Shown: piece after piece, positions 54,873-62,394 of the stretch
How positions within the stretch are numbered: position 1 is the first letter of the stretch
Layout: the number at the start of each line of letters is the position of its first letter
Assembly: GCA_965215855.1 (NCBI GenBank)
Contig: CBDCER010000003.1
Location: 1 to 64,000, forward strand
Length of the DNA stretch: 64,000 nucleotides
From: J027 sp965215855
GTDB taxonomy: Bacteria; Chloroflexota; Anaerolineae; Aggregatilineales; J027
Reading direction: 5' to 3'
Position numbers and translations under genes: made by a program
Notes under the pieces: generated by a model
What the model was told of the DNA's origin: nothing
The model's input: only the letters and a program-made list of their open reading frames with translations
Database searches by the model: none

Positions 54873-55532
54873 GTTGGTGGAACGAGCGCATGGCATCAAC
54901 ATGGCATATACGGCTGTATTGGGGACTACCCAACAGTTTGGCCCCGCCCTCTGGTCGGTCGCCGTTGCTCACCAAGTTCCCACTGCCGCCGACTCCAGTG
55001 TCACCGCGGATGGCGCTGACTGGATTTGGAACCTGGCCGATGACTACTTTCCCGACAGCGTTCAAATCATTGATTGGTATCACGCTGCCCAACACCTTGC
55101 CAAAGCATCCAAAGCACGCTATCCCACCGATGAAACCAAAGCCCAGCGGTGGTTCAAGCGCCAGCGCACCTCCCTATTTCAAGGACAAGTCGACAAGATT
55201 ATCAGGTCGTTGACCAGGCATGATTGTGCGGATGTCGCCCATTACTTTCAGGTTCATCGCCGCCGGATGCGTTATCAGCTCTTTCAAGAGGAAGGCTATC
55301 CCATTGGTTCCGGAACGGTTGAAAGTGGTGTCAAGCAATTCAAAATGCGCCTAACCGGGCCAGGTATGCGTTGGTCTCGGCCCACTGCTGAACGTATGCT
55401 GGACATTCGGGCTGCTGTTTTGCAGGGCAATTTTGATGATCTTTGGCATCGCGCTGCTTGATCGTGAACTATACTGAAATGCACCCTTTTCGGCTCGGCG
55501 GCTGGCTCCATCTGAGAAATCACGTTCCAAAT

Positions 55533-55800
55533 TCACACCATTCCACCCCACAAAAGTACCGTCACCCACAAACCGGTCATCACCACCAGCGATACTCCAC
55601 AATCACCCACTGGATTACGCCCCATATTAAACTGGCGGTAGAAGTAGTCATAGGTTTCGCGGATATGGATCTACGTACCGGTAGTAAATACTTGCGGCGT
55701 GCGGCTAGCCACATAACCGATCTAGTAGCCGGTTTCATTGGTGGTGTCGATGTGACCGCCGCCAGTGATAGCAATATCAGCACTAGCCGAGTCGCCTAAT
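55533..55800 (-). pseudogene. Degraded fragment with in-frame stops
   Basis: The minus strand reads a coherent frame (GDSASADIAITGGGHIDTTN, then GYVASRTPQVFTTGT, HIRETYDYFYRQFNMGRNPV and a hydrophobic LVVMTGLWVTVLLWG end) interrupted by two TAG codons. It looks like the end of a lost membrane protein gene beside the ISKra4 element. No family was recognised. With the terminator at 55843 this accounts for the gap 55487-55898. Confidence 0.35.
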
Positions 55801-55842
55801 GACACGAGTCATTCAAGTAACATAAGAACACGAGCACACGAC

Positions 55843-55873
55843 AAAAGAGCCGCCCCCGGCTGGAGACGACTCT
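55843..55873 (-). terminator. Terminator of the surface repeat protein gene
   Basis: AGAGCCG (55846-55852) pairs with CGACTCT (55867-55873) around a GC-rich inner part, followed by TTTT on the minus strand, 26 bases after the stop. Confidence 0.75.
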
Positions 55874-55898
55874 ACTCGATCAGTGATCAGGCTGATGG

Positions 55899-58800
55899 TT
55901 AACGATTCTTAGGCGGTGTGGGCAGTCTACTCGAACTATCCTCACCACGGCTCGCATTCTCCTCCGATGGTGAATTCTGCGGATAGTAGTCGATGTCTGT
56001 TTCACTGGTCAACCGGTTCGCTTCGTTCTCTACGACAATCGGATCTGCGGTAATCGGCAGCGCCGGAGTATCAAAGAGGTTCGGGTCGATGTTATCTGGT
56101 GTAGAATCGACGTTTGAAGAGAAGACAACCTGCGTCGAGTCACACCACCAAGTCGGCGCGTAATCCCGCGTATCGTTGTCAGTCACCAACCGGGTATCGC
56201 CAGACTCGAACTCGTACACATAGATATCGAGATCACCGTCTAGGTCAGACTGATAGGCCACTAACTCGTCATTGGGCGACCAAACATGGTTCGAGGCATG
56301 ACCGTCAAGCTCAGAGATCCGTTCCACGTTGCTACCATCGGCATCCATCACATAGATCGTGCTGTAGTCGCCGTCGCGGTAGGAGCGGAACAGGATGCGA
56401 TCACCCTCATTCGAGTACATCGGATCGTGGTCGTCACCGACGCCATCGCTGAGTTTGGTCGTCACGGGGAAGCCTTCTTCATCAAGCACCGTCAGGTCCA
56501 GTTCGTAGATCTGCCAGAAGCCCTCGCGGTCACTCTGGAAGATCAGCTTGCTGCCATCGGGATGCCAGAAAGCGTTCAAATCAATACCCGGATGGTTGGT
56601 CAACTGGGTTTCCACGCCAGTCATGACATTCAGCATGTACAGTTCCCATTGTCCGTCGCGGGCGGATTCGTAGACGATCAGGTTACCCTGGTCATATTCG
56701 CCGCCAGGCGACCAGACTGGATCCAGATCTATGGCGCGATCATTGTAGGTCACGCGCTGGACGATACGGGTGTCATTAGGGCCGATATTGCCAATCGAGG
56801 CCACGTAGATTTCCCAGTTGAATTGACCACCTACGCTATCGCGTGTGGTAGCGAAGACGACCCACTGGTTATCCGGCGAGCGGCTCGGTGCAATATCGTA
56901 GACGAAATCACCAACACCTTGCGACAGATTGATGTCTGCACCTGGGAACAGGTCGTCACCGCCGAGGCGGAAGATTTCCCAGTCGCCTGTCTGATTGGTG
57001 TGATAGATCAAGAAGTCGGGGCAAACCGCTGCGCCAACCTCAATCGGTAGCCACGGATCGCGCGGGTTGTCGTCATCGGTGCAGTTCCTCGGGTCCATAT
57101 CTGTGATGGGGAACCCGTCTGGTCCCGGCGTGATCTCGCCGCAGATGTCGGGCGGTTGAGTCGGCTCTTCCGTAGGCTCCTCGGTGGGTTCCTCAGTCGG
57201 TTCTTCTGTAGGCTCCTCAGTTGGTTCCTCGGTCGGTTCTTCTGTAGGCTCCTCGGTGGGTTCCTCGGTGGGTTCCTCGGTCGGCTCTTCCGTAGGCTCT
57301 TCAGTGGGTTCCTCGGTCGGCTCTTCGGTGGGTTCCTCGGTCGGCTCTTCCGTAGGCTCTTCAGTCGGCTCTTCCGTAGGCTCTTCAGTGGGTTCCTCGG
57401 TCGGCTCTTCGGTGGGTTCCTCGGTCGGCTCTTCCGTAGGCTCTTCAGTCGGTTCTTCTGTAGGCTCTTCGGTCGGTGGCGGCGGCGCACAGTCTTCCAA
57501 CGTGCCAACTGGATAGCCTTCCAACCCAGCGGGGACTGGCGGGATCAGGAAGTCCTGCTCGTGTCCAGCCAACGGCGTTCCGTTCTCATCGAAGTGTCCA
57601 TTCAACGACTGAATCGGCATGTTCTCATGCAGAATGAAGTTGGCAGGATCGTCAGCCAAGCCAGCAATGTGGCAGTAAGTCACCCGTTCCGGCTCTTCGG
57701 TCGGTTCCTCGGTCGGCTCTTCTGTAGGCTCTTCAGTGGGTGGTGGCGGCGCACAGTCTTCCAACGTGCCAACTGGATAGCCTTCCAACCCAGCTGGGAC
57801 TGGCGGGATCAGGAAGTCCTGCTCGTGTCCAGCCAACGGCGTTCCGTTCTCATCGAAGTGTCCATTCAACGACTGAATCGGCATGTTCTCATGCAGAATG
57901 AAGTTGGCAGGATCGTCAGCCAAGCCAGCAATGTGGCAATAGGTCACCCGTTCCGGCTCTTCGGTCGGTTCCTCGGTCGGCTCTTCTGTAGGCTCTTCAG
58001 TGGGTGGTGGCGGCGCACAGTCTTCCAACGTGCCAACTGGATAGCCTTCCAACCCGGCGGGGACTGGCGGGATCAGGAAGTCCTGCTCGTGTCCAGCCAA
58101 CGGCGTTCCGTTCTCATCGAAGTGTCCATTCAACGACTGAATCGGCATGTTCTCATGCAGAATGAAGTTGGCAGGATCGTCAGCCAAGCCAGCAATGTGG
58201 CAATAGGTCACCCGTTCCGGCTCTTCGGTCGGTTCCTCGGTCGGCTCTTCTGTAGGCTCTTCAGTGGGTGGTGGCGGCGCACAGTCTTCCAACGTGCCAA
58301 CTGGATAGCCTTCCAACCCGGCGGGGACTGGCGGGATCAGGAAGTCCTGCTCGTGTCCAGCCAACGGCGTTCCGTTCTCATCGAAGTGTCCATTCAACGA
58401 CTGAATCGGCATGTTCTCATGCAGAATGAAGTTGGCAGGATCGTCAGCCAGGCCTGCAATGTGGCAATAGGTCACCCGTTCCGGCTCTTCGGTCGGTTCT
58501 TCCGTAGGCTCCTCAGTCGGTTCCTCGGTCGGTGGCGGAGGCGCACAGTCTTCCAACGTGCCAACTGGATAGCCTTCCAACCCAGCGGGGACTGGCGGGA
58601 TCAGGAAGTCCTGCTCGTGTCCAGCCAACGGCGTTCCGTTCTCATCGAAGTGTCCATTCAACGACTGAATCGGCATGTTCTCATGCAGAATGAAGTTGGC
58701 AGGATCGTCAGCCAGGCCTGCAATGTGGCAGTAGGTCACCCGCTCCGGCTCTTCGGTCGGTTCTTCCGTAGGCTCTTCAGTCGGTTCCTCGGTCGGTGGC

Positions 58801-60137
58801 GGAGGCGCACAGTCTTCCAACGTGCCAACTGGATAGCCTTCCAACCCAGCGGGGACTGGCGGGATCAGGAAGTCCTGCTCGTGTCCAGCCAACGGCGTTC
58901 CGTTCTCATCGAAGTGTCCATTCAACGACTGAATCGGCATGTTCTCATGCAGAATGAAGTTGGCAGGATCGTCAGCCAGGCCTGCAATGTGGCAGTAGGT
59001 CACCCGCTCCGGCTCTTCGGTCGGTTCTTCCGTAGGCTCTTCAGTCGGTTCCTCGGTTGGCTCTTCTGTAGGCTCCTCAGTGGGTTCCTCGGTCGGCTCT
59101 TCTGTAGGCTCCTCGGTGGGTTCCTCAGTCGGTTCTTCCGTAGGCTCCTCAGTCGGTTCCTCGGTTTCTGGGGGACCACAGTTCAGAACTGCATTCGGCT
59201 CACTACTGCCCGGATGCCCAACCTGTTGATCGGCTTCCAAACGAACCTCGCCGCCACCTTCCCAAGTGATTTGCATAGTTGCGCCACCTGCCAGTGACAC
59301 CTCACCACTCTGGAGAACCTCTCCGGTGGCAACGTCAACCAAACGCCATTGTGTCGGCGCAAGCATATCGCCATCGCCCGGATCGCCGGTATTGCGAATG
59401 GTAAAGACTGCTATGTTACCCTCGCATTGCCCGGTTACTTCCAGACTGGAGCAATCAAGACGCTCAGGGTTGTTGCGTTGGCAACCCAACAGTCCATCAT
59501 CCTGAGCCTGGGGATCTTCCTGGACTCGTGGAGTCGCGTCATCAGTTGGCTCTTCTGTGGCAGGTTCTTCGGTGGGTTCCTCGGTAGGAACTTGTTGCAC
59601 AACATCGCCGTCAGGAGTGGAATCACAGGCGTTGCCTAAGCCATCGCCATCGTTATCTTCCTGACCAGGATTAGCTGCGCCTGGGCAATTATCGGCTGCA
59701 TCAGCTATGCCATCGTTATCACCATCGGGCGGAACCGGGCAACCGCCATTATCGGCAGGACCCGCTTCGCCAGGACAACGATCTTCGTTATCATTCAGGC
59801 CGTCGCCGTCGCTGTCAGGAATAGGGCAACCGCCATTATCGGCAGGACCCGCTTCGCTTGGGCAACCGTCCTCACGGTCATTCAGGCCATCGCCATCGCT
59901 GTCAGGAATAGGGCAGCCCCCATTATCGGCAGGACCGGCTTCTCCTGGACACCCATCCTCGGTGTCGTTCAGGCCGTCCCCATCACTATCAACAGGTCGA
60001 GCTTCCGGTGTTTCTGTTTTTGCTCCAGTACCGGTAATCCCCAATTCGTCGCCGAAGACGAGAACACCGGCAATTAACAGAACACCGGCTACCACGAGCG
60101 CCGCGATAGTCTGTGGTTGTAGCTGTCTAGGCTTCAT
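55899..60137 (-). CDS. Large surface protein: TSP3 repeats, PTEE tracts, 88-residue repeats, TolB-like propeller
   Basis: ATG 60137 gives 1412 residues; earlier in-frame starts lack support. A membrane anchor (12-30) is followed by four calcium-binding thrombospondin type-3-like repeats (DSDGDGLND-x-EDGCP, last DGDNDGIADAADNCP). After a PTEEP linker comes a beta-sandwich domain (CSSLEVTGQCEGNIAVFTIRN). Next are six near-identical 88-residue repeats (ERVTYCHIAG ... GTLEDCAPPP), each with a Cys pair and a CHxxG/GH pattern as in exported 'CHxTG...GH' domains. A long PTEE tract follows, then a C-terminal six-bladed TolB/PD40 propeller (FWHPDGSKLIFQSDREGFWQIYELDL). It is likely a long, Ca2+-stabilised stalk carrying a propeller. 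It is divergent from the ECF sigma gene. Confidence 0.88.
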   Translation of the reverse strand: MKPRQLQPQTIAALVVAGVLLIAGVLVFGDELGITGTGAKTETPEARPVDSDGDGLNDTEDGCPGEAGPADNGGCPIPDSDGDGLNDREDGCPSEAGPADNGGCPIPDSDGDGLNDNEDRCPGEAGPADNGGCPVPPDGDNDGIADAADNCPGAANPGQEDNDGDGLGNACDSTPDGDVVQQVPTEEPTEEPATEEPTDDATPRVQEDPQAQDDGLLGCQRNNPERLDCSSLEVTGQCEGNIAVFTIRNTGDPGDGDMLAPTQWRLVDVATGEVLQSGEVSLAGGATMQITWEGGGEVRLEADQQVGHPGSSEPNAVLNCGPPETEEPTEEPTEEPTEEPTEEPTEEPTEEPTEEPTEEPTEEPTEEPTEEPTEEPERVTYCHIAGLADDPANFILHENMPIQSLNGHFDENGTPLAGHEQDFLIPPVPAGLEGYPVGTLEDCAPPPPTEEPTEEPTEEPTEEPERVTYCHIAGLADDPANFILHENMPIQSLNGHFDENGTPLAGHEQDFLIPPVPAGLEGYPVGTLEDCAPPPPTEEPTEEPTEEPTEEPERVTYCHIAGLADDPANFILHENMPIQSLNGHFDENGTPLAGHEQDFLIPPVPAGLEGYPVGTLEDCAPPPPTEEPTEEPTEEPTEEPERVTYCHIAGLADDPANFILHENMPIQSLNGHFDENGTPLAGHEQDFLIPPVPAGLEGYPVGTLEDCAPPPPTEEPTEEPTEEPTEEPERVTYCHIAGLADDPANFILHENMPIQSLNGHFDENGTPLAGHEQDFLIPPVPAGLEGYPVGTLEDCAPPPPTEEPTEEPTEEPTEEPERVTYCHIAGLADDPANFILHENMPIQSLNGHFDENGTPLAGHEQDFLIPPVPAGLEGYPVGTLEDCAPPPPTEEPTEEPTEEPTEEPTEEPTEEPTEEPTEEPTEEPTEEPTEEPTEEPTEEPTEEPTEEPTEEPTEEPTEEPTEEPTEEPTEEPTEEPTEEPTEEPTEEPTEEPTQPPDICGEITPGPDGFPITDMDPRNCTDDDNPRDPWLPIEVGAAVCPDFLIYHTNQTGDWEIFRLGGDDLFPGADINLSQGVGDFVYDIAPSRSPDNQWVVFATTRDSVGGQFNWEIYVASIGNIGPNDTRIVQRVTYNDRAIDLDPVWSPGGEYDQGNLIVYESARDGQWELYMLNVMTGVETQLTNHPGIDLNAFWHPDGSKLIFQSDREGFWQIYELDLTVLDEEGFPVTTKLSDGVGDDHDPMYSNEGDRILFRSYRDGDYSTIYVMDADGSNVERISELDGHASNHVWSPNDELVAYQSDLDGDLDIYVYEFESGDTRLVTDNDTRDYAPTWWCDSTQVVFSSNVDSTPDNIDPNLFDTPALPITADPIVVENEANRLTSETDIDYYPQNSPSEENASRGEDSSSRLPTPPKNR
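57157..57473 (-). repeat. 12-bp tandem repeats coding (PTEE)n
   Basis: About 26 units of a 12-base repeat code Pro-Thr-Glu-Glu. Synonymous changes (GGT/GGC/GGG, TCT/TCC) vary among units, so the array is old or under protein-level selection. Shorter tracts join the 88-residue repeats. Confidence 0.9.
57474..59057 (-). repeat. Six 264-bp tandem coding repeats
   Basis: The same internal mark recurs at 57637, 57901, 58165, 58429, 58693 and 58957, an exact 264-base (88-codon) period. Units differ by only a few synonymous bases, so they are recent duplications or are kept alike by gene conversion. Confidence 0.95.
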
Positions 60138-60554
60138 AAGATAAATTAAACCCTCACTAGATCTGGTAGGTTTTCGGTGAATATCAAGAGATTGATGCGA
60201 ATGCGAAGTGTACTTGGTCACTCGGCACGAACCCTCGAAGCATTGCAGCACCCTGATTCGCGCCTGTTTTCTCCATTTGCACCCCCTGAAAACTATCCTT
60301 TCTATTTCTAACATAGGCATATGAAAAGTACAAATCGTACAGCATTTGTGTCGAAGGAACCGGATCAAAAGTGTCGATACGGGGTTTGGATAATCTGCTA
60401 GAATAGAAGTGCGATAGAACAGCGCGTTAAGAACCCATACAATCAGGGCTTGTAACCCGCTATCGCTGCAAAAAATGACCATTTATAGATCGTTTTCAGA
60501 TACACAACCAACGATAACGTAACCTTTTGTGCCATCCAGCGGTAAACAAAGTGG
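60138..60554. promoter_or_regulatory. Divergent control region, possible ECF promoter
   Basis: This 417-base gap separates the surface protein and the sigma gene. GGAACC at 60356-60361 followed 13-16 bases later by GTCGATAC resembles an ECF -35/-10 pair pointing to the sigma gene. A GTAC-GTAC inverted repeat (60329-60340 region) lies just before it. Nothing else can be named. Confidence 0.3.
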
Positions 60555-61157
60555 ATGGCACAGGATACATTCTACAGAGATCATAGAATGAACGGGCCTG
60601 AACAAGAAGCACAGTTAATCCGTGCCGCCAGGAATGGTGATCGCCGGGCGTTTGCTGTTCTTTACAAAACTCATGTACAACGCGTATATCGGTACGTGAT
60701 TTTACGGGTAAAAGATCCGGCCTTGTCAGAAGACATCACTAGTGATGTGTTTGTGCGAGCCATTGAGACCATTGACCGGTATGAGAAACGGGGTATACCG
60801 TTTCTGGGGTGGTTATATCACATTGCACATGGTCGTATTGTCGATCATTATCGCCGTCGCTCGCGCCGCCCCGAACCGCAGTCATTGGATGAAGTTACGT
60901 TGCTGGCTGATAGCAACCCGGAGCATACTGCTTTTCAGAACATTCGTCAGGAGCAACTACTGGAACGTGTGAAAACCCTGACAGCCGATCAGCAACAAGT
61001 CGTGATGTTGCGATTTTTGCAAGGATATAACTTGAACGAGACGGCAAAACTTATGGGCAAGACCATCGGTGCTATCAAAGCCTTACAATTACGGGCACTC
61101 CGTAGTTTGGCGCGTTCGTTCGAGAAAGATGTGCAAGGAGACGGGGATGACAAATAA
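60555..61157 (+). CDS. ECF sigma factor
   Basis: 200 residues. Sigma region 2 is clear (AFAVLYKTHVQRVYRYVILRVKDPALSEDITSDVFVRAIETIDRYEKRGIPFLGWLYHIAHGRIVDHYRRRSRR) and region 4 ends LTADQQQVVMLRFLQGYNLNETAKLMGKTIGAIKALQLRALRSLAR. Regions 1.1, 1.2 and 3 are absent, as in ECF (group 4) factors. It recruits RNA polymerase to stress or surface genes. An in-frame ATG at 60588 is an alternative start. Its stop overlaps the next gene by 11 bases, typical of a sigma factor and its regulator. Confidence 0.92.
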   Translation: MAQDTFYRDHRMNGPEQEAQLIRAARNGDRRAFAVLYKTHVQRVYRYVILRVKDPALSEDITSDVFVRAIETIDRYEKRGIPFLGWLYHIAHGRIVDHYRRRSRRPEPQSLDEVTLLADSNPEHTAFQNIRQEQLLERVKTLTADQQQVVMLRFLQGYNLNETAKLMGKTIGAIKALQLRALRSLARSFEKDVQGDGDDK

Positions 61158-62376
61158 CATCTCCACATCTTTTGAAGATATGCTCAACGCATGTCTGGAC
61201 TTGTTAGCGCAAGGCACGCCGCTCGCAGATTGCCTAAATCGCTATCCGCAACATGCGGAAAGTCTGCGCCCGATGCTTGAACTGGCTAGCGAATTGCAAG
61301 CCGTTGATGCTCCACGCCTCAATAAAACCCAGGCCAGCCGGATTGGTAAACAAGCCCTTATGCGTCTGGAAGAACGACGCCGACCAGCAACCCATCTCCG
61401 CTATCTATCGGTTTTGAGCGCCGCCGCTGCTCTGTTAATTGTCGTAGGAGCCTTCCTATGGGCGACTCGGAACGACCCAACAACAACTCAGCCAGCAGCC
61501 TCCATTGAGGCACTAGCTACTGCCGCTTCTCCCACAATTGTCATGGCAACTGAAACTGAGGAACGTGCCACATCAGTCGCTGTTGCCGTGTCACCAACCG
61601 AAACCGATGCCGTTACCGATCCACCAGCTACCACAACCGTCTCATCCCCCGCTCTTCAAACTGAAACAGTGGAGGCAGGCACGGATCCACCACCCACACC
61701 ATCACCAACGAATAATGAAGAGGAATCAGATATACCCATTGTCGTTGACTTTACTGGCGAAATAGAATCCTTCGACGCCGAGAGTCGTGTGCTGGTGATT
61801 AATGGAACCTCTGTTACATTAGATAATGAGAACATTCCATCAGATTTAACCCTGGCTGAAGGCAACTATGTCACCGTCAGTGGGGCCTTGCAAGAAGATG
61901 GCACACTTCAGGCCGATATGATTCAGGCTGCAACGGCTGAAGACGCAACCTGCTCTGACGAAATCGATTGTCTGCCTGCCATTATGGTGTTATCAGAGGC
62001 TTTTGGCGCAGATTACGAGGACTTGATCGCCTTGAATGAAGATGGTCTGGGTTACAGCGAGATTTCACGAGCATATCTGGTGGCTGAAACAGCAGGTCTC
62101 ACAGTGGATGAAATTATCGCCCTCCGCGAAGCAGGTCTTGGATGGGGCAAGATCATCCGCGACTATACTGACCTCTCACCATCCGAGCTAAGGTCAGGTA
62201 TCGTGATTGGTAACGGACGAGGGCAGACCATCCGCGATAATGAGGGAGGCCCACCAGTTTATCCTGGCAATTCGGGTAATGCTCCGCGTGGCAGTGGAAA
62301 TAATAATGCTGGTGGCAGGGGAGGCGGCCAGGGTAACAATGGCAATCAGGGTGGTGGTAACGACAAAGACAAGTAG
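61147..62376 (+). CDS. Membrane-anchored probable anti-sigma protein with DUF5666-like domain
   Basis: ATG 61147 overlaps the sigma gene; AAGGAG is six bases upstream; 409 residues. Residues 1-85 are a helical cytoplasmic part (FEDMLNACLDLLAQGTPLADCLNRYPQHAESLRPMLELASEL), without the His/Cys zinc motif of ZAS anti-sigmas. One membrane helix lies at about 90-110. Outside there is a Thr/Pro/Ala-rich linker, a DUF5666-type barrel (FTGEIESFDAESRVLVINGTSV ... LQEDGTLQADMIQ), a helical part (YEDLIALNEDGLGYSEISRAYLVAETAGL) and a Gly/Asn-rich tail. It most likely holds the sigma factor at the membrane until a signal arrives. Confidence 0.82.
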   Translation: MTNNISTSFEDMLNACLDLLAQGTPLADCLNRYPQHAESLRPMLELASELQAVDAPRLNKTQASRIGKQALMRLEERRRPATHLRYLSVLSAAAALLIVVGAFLWATRNDPTTTQPAASIEALATAASPTIVMATETEERATSVAVAVSPTETDAVTDPPATTTVSSPALQTETVEAGTDPPPTPSPTNNEEESDIPIVVDFTGEIESFDAESRVLVINGTSVTLDNENIPSDLTLAEGNYVTVSGALQEDGTLQADMIQAATAEDATCSDEIDCLPAIMVLSEAFGADYEDLIALNEDGLGYSEISRAYLVAETAGLTVDEIIALREAGLGWGKIIRDYTDLSPSELRSGIVIGNGRGQTIRDNEGGPPVYPGNSGNAPRGSGNNNAGGRGGGQGNNGNQGGGNDKDK

Positions 62377-62394
62377 TATCAACCATTGGGCAGG

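Larger units (their letters stand above)
52968..55461 (+). pseudogene. ISKra4 transposase interrupted by IS630
   Basis: The 5' part (52968-53681) codes 238 residues with a zinc ribbon CPRCGKRAYNKGPRPKTV and a YYHCGTCRAGFFPLD region, then stops in foreign sequence at 53699. The 3' part (54850-55461) resumes with ERDQDTHELVERAHGIN and holds SSVTADGADWIWNLA, IIDWYHAAQHLA and PIGSGTVESGVKQFKMRLTGPGMRW. Removing 53682-54849 joins them in frame as FDIDLHL-ERDQDTH. The gene is dead as it stands, but repairable by clean excision. Confidence 0.93.
52912..55486. mobile_element. ISKra4-type element split by an IS630 element
   Basis: The ends match: GGGTGCATTTCAGTTTAGTT at 52912 and GGGTGCATTTCAGTATAGTT on the opposite strand at 55486. 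Without the 1168-base nested insertion the element would be about 1407 bases. Its transposase is cut in two. Confidence 0.9.

Noticed and set aside
57474..59057. Regularly spaced repeats considered as a CRISPR array
   Set aside because: The 264-bp period is a whole number of codons, the full unit is repeated with no variable spacers, and the frame is open throughout.
57156..59297. A 713-codon plus-strand frame rich in LFGRFLGRLF, and a (GSSV)n frame at 57184-57516
   Set aside because: Both are shadows of the minus-strand repeat gene; the repeat keeps all frames open and the composition is not that of a real protein.
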